Shown here: positions 1 through 9,154 of the stretch, piece by piece
Position numbering within the stretch: the stretch's first letter is position 1
Layout of the letters: the number at the start of each line of letters is the position of its first letter
Source: Alistipes indistinctus YIT 12060
GTDB lineage: Bacteria; Bacteroidota; Bacteroidia; Bacteroidales; Rikenellaceae
Direction: 5' to 3'
Assembly (NCBI RefSeq): GCF_025144995.1
Contig: NZ_CP102250.1
Location: 186,001 to 250,000 of the forward strand
DNA length: 64,000 nt
Notes under the pieces: generated by a model
What the model was told of the DNA's origin: nothing
Database searches by the model: none
Seen by the model: the letters and a program-made list of their open reading frames with translations, nothing else
Made by a program: the position numbers and the translations under genes

Positions 1-859
1 TCCAATGAATCGCCTCGTCACGCCGGAACCAGGTCTCCTGGCGTTTTGCATAGCGCCGGCTGTTGCGTTGGATCAGTTCGATTGCCTTGTCACGCGAATG
101 CAGTCCGTCGAAAAAACCGAACCACTCCTGATAACCGACCGTTTGCAAGGCATTCAGGTGACGGAGCGGATAGAGCCCGCGGGCTTCCTGTTCCAGTCCG
201 GCTTCGACCATCAAGCCTACTCGCCGGTTGATGCGTTCGTAGAGCACTTCGCGCGGATAGCGGATGCCTAGCTTAATAATCCGAAAAGGGCGTTGTTTGG
301 CGGTTCCGCTGCGGATTTCGCTATAAGAACGTCCGCTTTGCAGGCAGACTTCCAGAGCCCGGATCACCCGTTGCGGATTGCTTCGGTCCACCGAAGCATA
401 GTATTCGGGATCGAGTTCGCTCAATTGCCGTAGCAGCGGGAAGAGTCCTTCTGTTTCGGCAGTACGGATAAGTCGTTCGCGCAGGGCCGGATCGGTTGCG
501 GGCATCTCATCCATCCCTTTGCAAACCGCATCGATATAGAGTCCCGATCCGCCCACCATGAACAGCGTGTCGTGTTTGTGGAAAAGTTGTTCCAACAGTG
601 CGAGTGCATCCGCCTCGTACCGGCCGCACGAATACTCTTCGGTGATGCTGCGCGAAGCGATGAAATGGTGAGGAACGGCCTGTAATTGTTCGGGTGACGG
701 AGCTGCAGTTCCTATCGGTATTTCACGGTAAATCTGGCGCGAATCCGCAGACAGTATTTCTGAACCGAACTCTGTTGCGAGCGCTACGCTGACATCTGTC
801 TTGCCCGTTGCGGTTGCCCCGAGGATGACGATCAGCGTTTTGTCCGGCTTATTCGTCAT
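1..859 (-). CDS. miaA: tRNA dimethylallyltransferase MiaA (3' end off the window)
   Basis: MiaA transfers a dimethylallyl group to N6 of A37 in tRNAs that read UNN codons. The reverse strand encodes a P-loop GATATGKT at residues 14-21, then the DSRQIY segment typical of the family. The ATG at 859 overlaps the stop of the upstream gene (849) by 11 bases, so the two are probably translationally coupled. About 286 codons are inside the window; the C-terminus lies beyond base 1, so the gene is partial only because of the window edge. It is the third gene of a leftward group with the pRiA4 ORF3-like gene and the LuxC-like reductase. No frameshift is visible. Confidence 0.95.
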   Translation of the reverse strand, partial: MTNKPDKTLIVILGATATGKTDVSVALATEFGSEILSADSRQIYREIPIGTAAPSPEQLQAVPHHFIASRSITEEYSCGRYEADALALLEQLFHKHDTLFMVGGSGLYIDAVCKGMDEMPATDPALRERLIRTAETEGLFPLLRQLSELDPEYYASVDRSNPQRVIRALEVCLQSGRSYSEIRSGTAKQRPFRIIKLGIRYPREVLYERINRRVGLMVEAGLEQEARGLYPLRHLNALQTVGYQEWFGFFDGLHSRDKAIELIQRNSRRYAKRQETWFRRDEAIHW

Positions 860-1364
860 CGGCATAGCTTTCATTTCCATCGAAATCATCGAAATCGCTC
901 ATGATCTCATCGAAGATGGAGCGGTTTACCGGAGATGCTGACGGATCGAACTGATCGGGAGCCTCACCGTTGGCCAACAGCAATTGCGGGCCGCCTTCTT
1001 CATCCCGCCGGGCGTCGACCAGTTCCAGATAGAAGGCCCGATCCCCCACTGCATCGAATTGATAGATTAACCGGTTGTGGTTTTGCCGGATCACGTCGGC
1101 CAGTGTCATGTCGCTCATTGCGCCGGGAACGGAGGTTCCTTCCACCCCTTCGTCCTCGCCTAATCCCAGGTCCAGGTAGGTGTATTCCGAGAGTCGGTTC
1201 CATTCCCGGTCGGAAGTGAAGAACGACGTCATGTTCTCTTTTTCGTATTTGAGATCGTCGCTGATAAAGACATGCAGGTCGGCCAGCGTCATCTCGGGCG
1301 GAAGCAGGTAGTCGCGCAGGAAGTTGTCATCCTCATCGCTAAGCATTCTGAATTGTAGCAGCAT
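849..1364 (-). CDS. Plasmid pRiA4b ORF3-like / IS1096 passenger TnpR-like family protein
   Basis: This 171-residue soluble acidic protein has the layout of the pRiA4b ORF-3-like family: an N-terminal FRMLSDEDDNFLRDY-type start, a central SFFTSDREW motif, and a highly acidic C-terminus rich in D and E. The family is often annotated as an IS1096 passenger although it is widespread on chromosomes, and its biochemical role is unknown. No transposase or inverted repeats are nearby, so I read it as a resident gene. It starts 10 bases after the LuxC-like gene ends and overlaps the miaA start. The family assignment is by sequence impression only. Confidence 0.75.
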   Translation of the reverse strand: MLLQFRMLSDEDDNFLRDYLLPPEMTLADLHVFISDDLKYEKENMTSFFTSDREWNRLSEYTYLDLGLGEDEGVEGTSVPGAMSDMTLADVIRQNHNRLIYQFDAVGDRAFYLELVDARRDEEGGPQLLLANGEAPDQFDPSASPVNRSIFDEIMSDFDDFDGNESYADDE

Positions 1365-1374
1365 ATTTGGAGCT

Positions 1375-2385
1375 TTATAGTTCGAGTAAAAATTTCATCA
1401 CGTCGATGCCATCCGGATAATCTGTCGGAGCGGGATGTTGGGCCTGTCCGAAACGCACCCGGCGAGGGTGGCGGATACGGTCCGATACGACGCATTGTAT
1501 TCGGGAGTCGTGCCCGGGGAGCCAATCTTCGACTTCGGAAAGCGAGTCGTAGCGGGTGCAGGCCAGTTCGCTTACCGTTTGAGCGGGTTCTCCGCCTTCT
1601 CGTAGCAGGAAAAAACCGCCATCCGTAAAAGGCTTGCCCTGCATCGTGTTCAACGCAAAAGCCTGACGATAATTGTGCAGGTATGGCGGATGAGTGACCG
1701 GGTCTTTTTGCAAAGCGCGCATGAGCGGCTCCGTATCGTAGTTTCGCGGAAGGAATAACTGGCTGACATTGCGGCACCCCATCCCGAAATAGGTGAAAAT
1801 GTCCTGTCTCAATTCAGCTAAATCTGCCGGGGTTTCGTCGCCGGTCAGCACGGCGATGCTGTGGCGGCTGCCCCGAAACAGGGCCGGCATATCGTGGTAT
1901 ATGGTCCGGAAATAACGGTTCGTATTGTCGCTCCCGGTGGCAATTACGGCATCCGGTCGTTTACCGTTCATGCGCTGCAACGGTAATGACGGATCGATTC
2001 CGGTGAGCAGTTCGGCGATGTGGTCGATCAGTACGCTGTCTTTCGACGAAGGTTTGTAGAGGCAGCCGTGCCCGCTGAGCAGTACGCACATCAGGTCGAA
2101 AAAACCGACCAGCGGAATGTTGCCCGCCATGATGATTCCCACCCTCCTGACCGTTTTTGTTCCCTGCTTTTGGTACGGTCGCAGCCATGTTTCGAGCAGC
2201 TCAGGTTGCAGCATATCGTTGCATATCGCCCGTATGGCGAAAGCGACCGATTCTGCGGTGAACCAACAATTCGCTTCAGTGGCCCGGCGGATTACGGGAT
2301 CGAGTCGGCCTTCGTCGAGCTCCTGTTGCAGGATTCTGCCTAACTCTACGAAGGGGCCGATCGGATATTTTGCAGCGGGATTCAT
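1375..2385 (-). CDS. LuxC-like acyl-CoA reductase / aldehyde dehydrogenase-fold protein
   Basis: A 336-residue protein resembling the LuxC acyl-CoA reductase family found across Bacteroidota. LuxC enzymes reduce activated fatty acyl groups to aldehydes using NADPH. Visible features are GIIMAGNIP around residue 84, the FGMGCRNVS segment with a probable nucleophile at Cys204, and RGSRHSIAVL before it. There are no lux partner genes here, so a bioluminescence role is not implied; the physiological substrate is unknown. Its ATG at 2385 lies only four bases after a perfect -7 element (TAGTTTTG), which implies a leaderless or nearly leaderless mRNA. Confidence 0.8.
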   Translation of the reverse strand: MNPAAKYPIGPFVELGRILQQELDEGRLDPVIRRATEANCWFTAESVAFAIRAICNDMLQPELLETWLRPYQKQGTKTVRRVGIIMAGNIPLVGFFDLMCVLLSGHGCLYKPSSKDSVLIDHIAELLTGIDPSLPLQRMNGKRPDAVIATGSDNTNRYFRTIYHDMPALFRGSRHSIAVLTGDETPADLAELRQDIFTYFGMGCRNVSQLFLPRNYDTEPLMRALQKDPVTHPPYLHNYRQAFALNTMQGKPFTDGGFFLLREGGEPAQTVSELACTRYDSLSEVEDWLPGHDSRIQCVVSDRIRHPRRVRFGQAQHPAPTDYPDGIDVMKFLLEL

Positions 2386-2389
2386 ACAA

Positions 2390-2420
2390 CAAAACTACAA
2401 AAAACTTACCTTTGCCCAAC
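2390..2420 (-). promoter_or_regulatory. Bacteroidota-type promoter for the LuxC-like gene
   Basis: On the minus strand GTTG (2420-2417) is followed by 19 bases and TAGTTTTG (2397-2390). This matches the TTTG-N19-TAnnTTTG consensus with one mismatch in the -33 box. The predicted start of transcription falls at about 2386, next to the ATG. Confidence 0.6.
2407..2414 (+). promoter_or_regulatory. -7 promoter element for kdsB
   Basis: TACCTTTG matches TAnnTTTG exactly and sits 32 bases before the kdsB ATG. No TTTG is found at the expected -33 position. It lies between the -33 and -7 boxes of the divergent LuxC-like promoter, so the two promoters interleave. Confidence 0.6.
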
Positions 2421-2445
2421 TGCATTACTCAAGAATCGCTGTATT

Positions 2446-3207
2446 ATGAAATTTCTCGCCCTAATCCCTGCGCGTTACGCGTCGACACGCTTCCCCGGCA
2501 AGCCGCTGGCCGACCTGATGGGAAAACCGATGATTCAGCATGTGTATGAAAAGGCGCATGCCGTGTTCGATGCTTGCTATGTGGCGACGGACGATCCGCG
2601 CATTGAACAGGCCGTGCTTTCGTTCGGGGGCCGGGTGGTCATGACCTCTTCCGAACATCCCAGCGGTACGGACCGCTGCCGGGAAGCGCTGGTGGAAGTG
2701 GAGCGGGAGACTGGCACGGCATTCGATGTGGTTGTGAATATCCAGGGAGATGAACCGTTCGTCTCGCGTGAGCAATTGGAACTGATACAGCAATGCTTTG
2801 AGGACAGCGGTACCGATATTGCCACTTTGGTTAAGCCTTTTGGTCCGCAAGAGGATGTTTTTAATCCCAACTCTCCTAAAGTGGTGGTCTCGGCACAGGG
2901 TTATGCACTCTATTTCAGCCGTTCGGTTATCCCTTACCGGCGCGGTGTCGAGCCACAGCAATGGCAGGAAGGATTCAAATACCTGAAGCATATCGGGATG
3001 TATGCCTATCGCACCGGTGTGCTGCATCGGATCACCGACCTTCCCCGCGGTGTTTTGGAACAGTGTGAATCGCTTGAACAACTGCGTTGGCTCGAGAACG
3101 GATTCAAGGTTAAAGTGGCAGAGACGCTTTCGGAAAGCCTTGCGATCGATACGCCGCAAGACCTCGAAGCGGCGCGGGCGTTTATGGTCCGGAATGGCGG
3201 CTTGTAA
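2446..3207 (+). CDS. kdsB: 3-deoxy-manno-octulosonate cytidylyltransferase (CMP-KDO synthetase)
   Basis: KdsB activates KDO with CTP to give CMP-KDO for lipid A inner-core synthesis in the cytoplasm. The 253-residue length is normal for the family. The N-terminus carries the nucleotide-binding ALIPARYASTRFPGKPL signature at residues 5-21, followed by ATDD around 47-50, TSSEHPSGTDR, and NIQGDEPF in the middle; the C-terminus has the usual LRWLENGFKVKV region. It stands alone on the plus strand between the divergent LuxC-like gene and rho, and rho has its own promoter. Identification is secure from the motifs. Confidence 0.97.
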   Translation: MKFLALIPARYASTRFPGKPLADLMGKPMIQHVYEKAHAVFDACYVATDDPRIEQAVLSFGGRVVMTSSEHPSGTDRCREALVEVERETGTAFDVVVNIQGDEPFVSREQLELIQQCFEDSGTDIATLVKPFGPQEDVFNPNSPKVVVSAQGYALYFSRSVIPYRRGVEPQQWQEGFKYLKHIGMYAYRTGVLHRITDLPRGVLEQCESLEQLRWLENGFKVKVAETLSESLAIDTPQDLEAARAFMVRNGGL

Positions 3208-3225
3208 TCTTTTCAGGGCCCGGGA

Positions 3226-3256
3226 TTTGGGAAATCGGGAAAAAACGGTATCTTTG
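3226..3256 (+). promoter_or_regulatory. Consensus Bacteroidota promoter for rho
   Basis: TTTG (3226-3229), a 19-base spacer and TATCTTTG (3249-3256) match the Bacteroidota primary-sigma consensus exactly. The expected start is near 3260, leaving a leader of about 70 bases before the rho ATG at 3332. Confidence 0.8.
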
Positions 3257-3331
3257 TCAAGTCATATCGTTCTTCTGCGGTTCGTCCGAATTGCACCGTG
3301 TGACCTCCTTATTTTGTAAATTCCTACCACC

Positions 3332-5131
3332 ATGTACGATAAAGATGCCCTTCAGGGTAAGACGCTTGCCGAATTGCGCGAGATCGGACGTCAGTTCGGG
3401 ATCAAGGCGCAGATGCGCAAGCAAGAATTGGCAGACAAGATACTCGAACTATCCGCCCGCCAGCAACCGGCCGTTTCTCAACCCTCATCCGATGCCGAAT
3501 TGTCGTTCGAATCGACAGGTGTGAAAACAGTCCGGCCGGTCGGAAGACCCAAAAAACAGACTGCTCCTCCCGCTGAAGAGCAAACTGCGGTGAGGATAGG
3601 CCGCGTTGTGCAGGGTGAACCCTACCGCAAACAGCGCGGACGGCGTCCTAAGGATAACCGGGACGGTGCGGAACAGCGAGATCCGGAAATTTCAGCAACG
3701 ACGGTTGAAACTGAAGTCGCCCGTCCGAGTACGCGTGAAATGCGAGGGGACTCGCAGGAGGGCATGAAACGTCACCGGCGGGACAGGATTACCGTTAACA
3801 AGGCGATGAAAAACGTTGCCGGGGAGACTGATCCCGAAGCCATATTGATACAGGAGGGAGGGACTGATTTTACGGATATACCCGAATTGCCCATCGCAGA
3901 GACGCCGTCGGCCGAATTCCGGCTCCAACAGGAGGCTCCTGTTGCCGTGAAAGAAGAGTCTGCTGTCAAAGAGGTTAAACAGCCGCATATCCGGCGCGAT
4001 GCCAAAGACGATTTCCTGGGCGATGTCGAAGGCGAAGGCGTGTTGGAAGTCATGCCTGACGGATATGGATTCCTGCGTTCTACCGATTATAACTACCTGA
4101 ATTCACCGGATGATATTTATGTTTCCCCATCGCAGATCAAACTGTTCGGACTGAAAGTCGGCGATACCGTACAGGGAATGATCCGTCCCCCGAAAGAGGG
4201 TGAAAAGTATTTTCCGCTTGTCAAGGTGAACCGGATCAACGGACTGAGTCCTGATGAAGTGCGTGACCGTGTGCAGTTCGAGTTCATGACCCCGTTGTTT
4301 CCTTCGGAGAAATTCAATCTGACCGGCAATGGGCATAATAACCTTTCATCGCGTGTAATCGACCTTTTCGCACCGATAGGCAAGGGACAGCGCGGCCTGA
4401 TCGTGGCACAACCCAAAACAGGTAAGACGATGCTGTTGCAGTCGATCGCCAATGCGATTGCCGATAACCACCCCGAAGCGTATCTGATCGTACTGCTGAT
4501 CGACGAACGCCCCGAGGAGGTGACCGAAATGGCGCGCCACGTGAAGGCGGAGGTGGTCGCCTCGACATTCGACGAGCAGGCGACGCGTCATGTGAAGGTG
4601 GCCGAAATGGTACTCGAAAAGGCGAAACGTATGGTCGAATGCGGCCATGACGTAGTGATTCTGCTCGATTCGATCACCCGCCTGGCCCGGGCTTACAATA
4701 CCGTTCAGCCCGCTTCGGGCAAGGTACTTTCCGGCGGTGTGGATGCGAATGCGCTGCACAAGCCCAAGCGCTTTTTCGGCGCTGCCCGCAATACCGAGGA
4801 ACGCGGCTCGCTGACGATTATCGCTACGGCGCTGATCGACACCGGATCGAAGATGGACGAGGTGATTTTCGAAGAATTTAAAGGTACCGGTAACATGGAA
4901 TTGCAGCTTGACCGCCAGTTGGCAAACCGGCGCGTTTACCCTGCTGTCAATATCGTGGCATCGGGTACGCGCCGCGAGGACCTGTTGCTGAGCAAGGAGG
5001 TGATGCAAAAGATCTGGGTATTGCGCCGCTACCTGTCGGATATGAATCCGACCGAAGCGATGGAAGTAATCAAAAAGCATATGGAATCGACCCGTTCGAA
5101 CGAGGAACTGTTGGTTACGATGAACCAATAA
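3332..5131 (+). CDS. rho: Transcription termination factor Rho with long disordered insert
   Basis: Rho is the hexameric RNA helicase that ends transcription. Domains in order: Rho_N helical domain (about residues 5-42), a low-complexity insert (about 45-225), the cold-shock-like RNA-binding domain starting near 229 ([11 protein letters not shown]), and the RecA-type motor with the P-loop QPKTGKT (Lys365) and [11 protein letters not shown]. At 599 residues it is about 180 longer than the E. coli protein, and the excess is the insert. The insert has basic clusters, including VGRPKK and RGRRPK, which resemble AT-hook cores, and acidic stretches. The B. thetaiotaomicron Rho has a comparable disordered insert reported to drive phase separation; by inference this one may do so too. 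Confidence 0.97.
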   Translation: MYDKDALQGKTLAELREIGRQFGIKAQMRKQELADKILELSARQQPAVSQPSSDAELSFESTGVKTVRPVGRPKKQTAPPAEEQTAVRIGRVVQGEPYRKQRGRRPKDNRDGAEQRDPEISATTVETEVARPSTREMRGDSQEGMKRHRRDRITVNKAMKNVAGETDPEAILIQEGGTDFTDIPELPIAETPSAEFRLQQEAPVAVKEESAVKEVKQPHIRRDAKDDFLGDVEGEGVLEVMPDGYGFLRSTDYNYLNSPDDIYVSPSQIKLFGLKVGDTVQGMIRPPKEGEKYFPLVKVNRINGLSPDEVRDRVQFEFMTPLFPSEKFNLTGNGHNNLSSRVIDLFAPIGKGQRGLIVAQPKTGKTMLLQSIANAIADNHPEAYLIVLLIDERPEEVTEMARHVKAEVVASTFDEQATRHVKVAEMVLEKAKRMVECGHDVVILLDSITRLARAYNTVQPASGKVLSGGVDANALHKPKRFFGAARNTEERGSLTIIATALIDTGSKMDEVIFEEFKGTGNMELQLDRQLANRRVYPAVNIVASGTRREDLLLSKEVMQKIWVLRRYLSDMNPTEAMEVIKKHMESTRSNEELLVTMNQ

Positions 5132-5232
5132 TCGTCAGGTTTATCGACCTGTTCGTTGCGATGATGCCGGGCGATAACGATAGATTGTGGGCGATGTACG
5201 GATAGATTCCGTCGAAAGTTTTGCCCCCATGT

Positions 5233-5272
5233 AAAGAGCGGGATGCCGTTGCAACGGCATCCCGCTCTTTTT
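5233..5272 (+). terminator. Rho-independent terminator after rho
   Basis: Bases 5233-5270 form a perfect 38-base inverted repeat (arm AAAGAGCGGGATGCCGTTG) that ends in a T-run. It lies between rho and the convergent hydrolase gene and could act on both strands, since the arms begin with A and end with T. Confidence 0.9.
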
Positions 5273-5318
5273 GGGTATGTATGTATTTTTGGGGTTGTCT
5301 ATCCGGGCCGGATCTGGT

Positions 5319-6614
5319 TTATGGATAGGCTGCTTGCAGGGTTTTCCAAAGGTTCAGGCGCAACTGCGATGCCGAGAGGCGTTTGTTCGTGCGTGTCGGA
5401 TGAATACTGTTTGAAAGGAAAACCATGAACAGTTTCTTGCTGCGGTCGATCCCAAAGATCGTTCCGGTAAATCCGGTGTGGCCGCAACAATCCGGACCGC
5501 CGAATGCGCTTGCCGTTCCACGCTTGTCGAAGCCCAATCCTCGATAGATACCTTTGGCCGACAGCGGGGATGACGTAAAGGTATCGATCGTGGCCGGAGT
5601 GATGATCTGCCGTCCGTTATAGGAACCGTTATTGAGAATCATTTGGCAGAAGCGGGCGATATCGGATGCCGTCGAGAACAGGCCGGCATTCCCCCCTGCC
5701 CCGCCGGAAACTGCGGCGAGCTCGTCGTGCACGAAGCCTTGGATTGGTCCCCGCCTCAGTAGTTTATCGTTTTCGGTCGGTGCAATACGCTCTCGCGAGG
5801 TCCATTCGAGCGGCCGGTATCCTGTGTCGGTACACCCCAGTTCTGCAAACAGTTCGGCGGTCGATTCTTCGAGTGTGCGACCGGTAATTCGTTCGGCGAT
5901 TAGCCGGAGCAGGTACATGTTCGTGTCGTTGTAGAGGTAGCGTCCACGCCGGCCGGGGTCGTAGCTGCGGATAATCTTGCGGGCCATGATCGTATCGACG
6001 GACGGATTGACCCACAGCGAATCTGCGATCTGCCGGTAACCGGGCCGGGGAACTCCGGAGAGATAGACGGAATCCTGAACGACATTACGCACCATGTAAA
6101 GATTTTGATCTACCAGATAAGGATATTGTTCGTTACGGTGGCCGTTGAACAGTTTCCCGCCGTGGGCCGGTTTGATCAGATCGGGATAAACGACGGTCGG
6201 TTTTAATCCCGATGTGTGCGTCAGCAGTTCCTGTATGGTGAGCGTTGTGAGAGGTGTCCCTGCAAATCGGGGCAGGAACTCCCCTACGGTTCGCTCCAGG
6301 CTTATTTTTTTTTGGTCGTAAAGGCGCATCAGAACGAAAGTGGTCGAGAGTACTTTCGTACACGAGGCTACGTCGTAAAGCGTACTGTCCGTTACCGGAA
6401 CCGTGTGAGTATAATCGAGGTCGCCGTAATTATGGGTGTAAAGAGTCTGGTCTGCGGTACCGCACAGAAACGCTGCACCGGGAAATGCGCGGGCAGAGAG
6501 CTCCCGTCGGATCATTGAATCCATCCGCTCCTCCTCTCTACGGGGCAATTCGCCGCTTCGTGTTGACAACACCGTACCCAGCAAGAGAAATATGGCGATC
6601 AATCCGGATTTCAT
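5319..6614 (-). CDS. Beta-lactamase-fold serine hydrolase (AmlC/YbbE-like), secreted
   Basis: A 431-residue exported serine hydrolase of the beta-lactamase/penicillin-binding family. It begins with a signal peptide (residues 1-20). The active-site SxxK is seen as SCTK near residue 85 and the YxN element as YND in RYLYNDTN; HTGF near the C-terminus replaces the KTG box. Its ATG overlaps the GH20 stop by four bases (ATGA), so it is the last gene of the glmS-namZ-GH20 operon. In B. subtilis a related protein (YbbE/AmlC) is encoded with NamZ and NagZ, which supports a cell-wall or muropeptide role here rather than antibiotic resistance. The substrate is not shown by sequence. Confidence 0.88.
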   Translation of the reverse strand: MKSGLIAIFLLLGTVLSTRSGELPRREEERMDSMIRRELSARAFPGAAFLCGTADQTLYTHNYGDLDYTHTVPVTDSTLYDVASCTKVLSTTFVLMRLYDQKKISLERTVGEFLPRFAGTPLTTLTIQELLTHTSGLKPTVVYPDLIKPAHGGKLFNGHRNEQYPYLVDQNLYMVRNVVQDSVYLSGVPRPGYRQIADSLWVNPSVDTIMARKIIRSYDPGRRGRYLYNDTNMYLLRLIAERITGRTLEESTAELFAELGCTDTGYRPLEWTSRERIAPTENDKLLRRGPIQGFVHDELAAVSGGAGGNAGLFSTASDIARFCQMILNNGSYNGRQIITPATIDTFTSSPLSAKGIYRGLGFDKRGTASAFGGPDCCGHTGFTGTIFGIDRSKKLFMVFLSNSIHPTRTNKRLSASQLRLNLWKTLQAAYP

Positions 6615-9154
6615 CGGGACGTATTTTGTGGTAGCGGTTCCAATTTAGGCAGAATGTGCAAATCCTGCAGGGCGACGATCGCTTCTCCGTTGTCGCCCAG
6701 AATGTTGATCCGGACGGCTTTAACAGGTTGTTCGGGGCAAAACGTTGCACTGCCGCTGTCGTCGAGCGGGCCACAGTCGGTGAAATGCGTTCCGTCGGTC
6801 GAATATGCTACCGTGCCCTGCGTGACGATGTAACGCGTGACGTTGGGAATACCGGTCTGGATGACGATAGCCCGGCACGAGACCGGCTCGGCGAAGGTGT
6901 ATTGTATGTAATCGCCTTTTTTGCACGCCCTTGAACTGCGGCTGTAACTGGTCAGGTTGTAATCGGTGAGTCGCTGCGAGGGAAATCGTGAGGAGAACGG
7001 CAGCGACGAAGTAATGGTGGTTTTCGGTTCGATACAGGGCGACGGCCGGAAACTGAACGAAACCGGATTGGCCGCAGAGCTGTTATTCGATATCGTCAGG
7101 ATAAGGTCTGCCGACTTGTTGCGGTTGTCTATATACAGGCGCAACGGAGAGAACGGGTTGGCCTTTTGTCCGTTACGGATGATGGCATACGTGGTGTCCG
7201 GTCCCGTTACATCGAGCCGGTTGATGACGGTTTCCGGGTCGCCGGGCGTAACGGTCAGGTACCAAATGCCGTTTCGGTCTGTATAGCGACTCAGCGGGAA
7301 GGTCAGCGTACGCCGGCTGCTGGCATGCAGCACTGTATCGAAAGTGGCGGCAGGCGGTACAACCGGGCTGTGTGCGTTGCCGTAGAATGCCCGGAACCGG
7401 TAGCGTTCGGGCAGCGTGTCCCGGATCGGAGCCGTGTAGCGTGGAGAACCGGCGGTCGGATCGGTGTCGTCGGCGGTATAACGGATCGTGGCGTGCGGCA
7501 ACGAGGCGGCAGAGATAACACCGTGATCGTATTTGATTTCCGGTGCGAACAAATGGAAGCCGATGCCCATGGCGTCAAGCCGGGCCAAATGAGTGCCGGT
7601 CAGGCGGACATAAAAATCGTTCCAATCCCGTACCTCCGGTCGGCTCCATCCCACCTCGGCCAATGCACACAGGCGAGGATAGGCCTGGTATTCGGCAATA
7701 CGGTCCGGATGGTCGAGCAACTCCGCCCACAGTGCGCCCTCTACTCCCCGGACGAGTTTGCTTTTTTCGGCGGAAGCGGTGACGGATGCAGGATCCAATG
7801 CATAGACCCGCCGCGTGTCGACAAGCCATGCCCATGTGTGTCCGCGGTCGAATGCATTTTGCTTCATGTCTATGTAGCAGTAAGATGCGGGCATCACGAT
7901 GACGGGTAGTCCCCTGTCTACCGTCTCGGTACAGGCTTTCAAATCGTGCCAGCCCGAAATTACCGTGCCGGCGGATAATCCGTTCGTTGCCGATGCTTCG
8001 TCCCAGAACATACACCGTTTACCCTCTTCATGAGCGATTTTTTCCAGGCGCAGGACGAAATAACTGAATATCTCTTGAGGGGATTTCATACCCTGTTTTT
8101 TCATCAACGCTTGGCAGTGCGGGCATTTTTTCCAGTAGCGTGTGCTGACTTCGTCACTGCCCAGGTGCAGGTAGTGCGACGGAAAGAGTTCGGCCACTTC
8201 GTGAATGATGTCGCGGATCATTTCGAAATTCTCTTCGCGGGCGGCGCAAAGCACATTGCCCGTTACTCCGTTCCCATTCGGATCCGGATCGTCCGTCGTC
8301 CGGCAGAAGGTCTCCGGGTAGGAGGCTGTCAGGGCGAGGGCGTGGCCCGGAAGGTTGATCTCCGGAATTACCTCGATGTTGCGGAATGCCGCGTAACGGA
8401 CGATTTCACGGATATCGTCCTGCGAGTAGTAGCCTCCGTAGCGCCGTTGTCCCGAGCCGTATGAGGGAGGTAGCACCTCTCCCGGTCCGCGCCAAGCTCC
8501 TTTGGCAGTCAGTTCGGGATATTTCTTGATCTCGATACGCCAGCCGTTGTCGTCGGTCAGGTGCCAGTGGAATTTGTTGAGCTTGTGACGGCTCATCCAA
8601 TCGAGGTATTGCATGACGGCCTGCTTGTCGAAAAAGGTGCGCGATACGTCGAGCATGGCTCCCCGGTAAGCGTACCGAGGACTGTCTTTGACCGATACGG
8701 CATCCAGTGTCAGTGGTTGCGGAGCCGAGGCGACCGATTGGCCGTACACTTCCGGAGGCAGCAGTTGAAAAAGGGTTTGCAATCCGTAAAATACTCCGCC
8801 GCGGTCTCCGCCCCGGATGATGATATGTTCCGGTTCGATCGAGAGCGTGTAAGCCTCGTTTCCCAAATGCCCTCCCCGGCGCAGCGAGATGTAATTGGTT
8901 TCCGGCGTATGCGGTACGGTTTGGAGCCGGAAACCGCAAACTCTTTCGATGTGATCGTTCAGATACCCGGCCAGGTCGTCCGACTCGTGCGGGACGATCA
9001 CCGTTTCCGGCGTAATGGTAAAACGCCCTTCCGCATAGGCCAGTTCCGAGGGCTGCGGGATCAATTGCTGCCCGTGTCCGGGGACAGCATGCAGGATCAC
9101 AAACGTCAGGATGGCCAGAAAACGGAAAGAATTTATCATCGGATTACTCTTCAT
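6611..9154 (-). CDS. GH20 beta-N-acetylhexosaminidase with C-terminal F5/8-type domain
   Basis: A secreted glycoside hydrolase family 20 enzyme expected to remove terminal GlcNAc or GalNAc from glycans or muropeptides. In order: signal peptide, GH20 N-terminal alpha/beta domain (about residues 30-140), TIM-barrel catalytic domain with KFHWHLTDDNGWR and the catalytic pair in HLGSDEVS, a chitobiase-type tail, and a discoidin/F5/8 carbohydrate-binding-like module near the C-terminus. I chose ATG 9154 (MKSNPMINSF), which overlaps the namZ stop by 11 bases; ATG 9139 is an equally possible start. An upstream in-frame codon at 9181 would put extra polar residues before the signal peptide and is unlikely. 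It is third of four genes in the salvage operon. Confidence 0.93.
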   Translation of the reverse strand: MKSNPMINSFRFLAILTFVILHAVPGHGQQLIPQPSELAYAEGRFTITPETVIVPHESDDLAGYLNDHIERVCGFRLQTVPHTPETNYISLRRGGHLGNEAYTLSIEPEHIIIRGGDRGGVFYGLQTLFQLLPPEVYGQSVASAPQPLTLDAVSVKDSPRYAYRGAMLDVSRTFFDKQAVMQYLDWMSRHKLNKFHWHLTDDNGWRIEIKKYPELTAKGAWRGPGEVLPPSYGSGQRRYGGYYSQDDIREIVRYAAFRNIEVIPEINLPGHALALTASYPETFCRTTDDPDPNGNGVTGNVLCAAREENFEMIRDIIHEVAELFPSHYLHLGSDEVSTRYWKKCPHCQALMKKQGMKSPQEIFSYFVLRLEKIAHEEGKRCMFWDEASATNGLSAGTVISGWHDLKACTETVDRGLPVIVMPASYCYIDMKQNAFDRGHTWAWLVDTRRVYALDPASVTASAEKSKLVRGVEGALWAELLDHPDRIAEYQAYPRLCALAEVGWSRPEVRDWNDFYVRLTGTHLARLDAMGIGFHLFAPEIKYDHGVISAASLPHATIRYTADDTDPTAGSPRYTAPIRDTLPERYRFRAFYGNAHSPVVPPAATFDTVLHASSRRTLTFPLSRYTDRNGIWYLTVTPGDPETVINRLDVTGPDTTYAIIRNGQKANPFSPLRLYIDNRNKSADLILTISNNSSAANPVSFSFRPSPCIEPKTTITSSLPFSSRFPSQRLTDYNLTSYSRSSRACKKGDYIQYTFAEPVSCRAIVIQTGIPNVTRYIVTQGTVAYSTDGTHFTDCGPLDDSGSATFCPEQPVKAVRINILGDNGEAIVALQDLHILPKLEPLPQNTSR

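Noticed and set aside
849-1364. Possible insertion element because of the IS1096 passenger family name
   Set aside because: No transposase, terminal repeats or target duplication; the gene is tightly coupled to miaA.
5319-6614. Antibiotic-resistance class C beta-lactamase
   Set aside because: The KTG box is replaced by HTGF, and the operon context is wall salvage; a resistance role is not supported.
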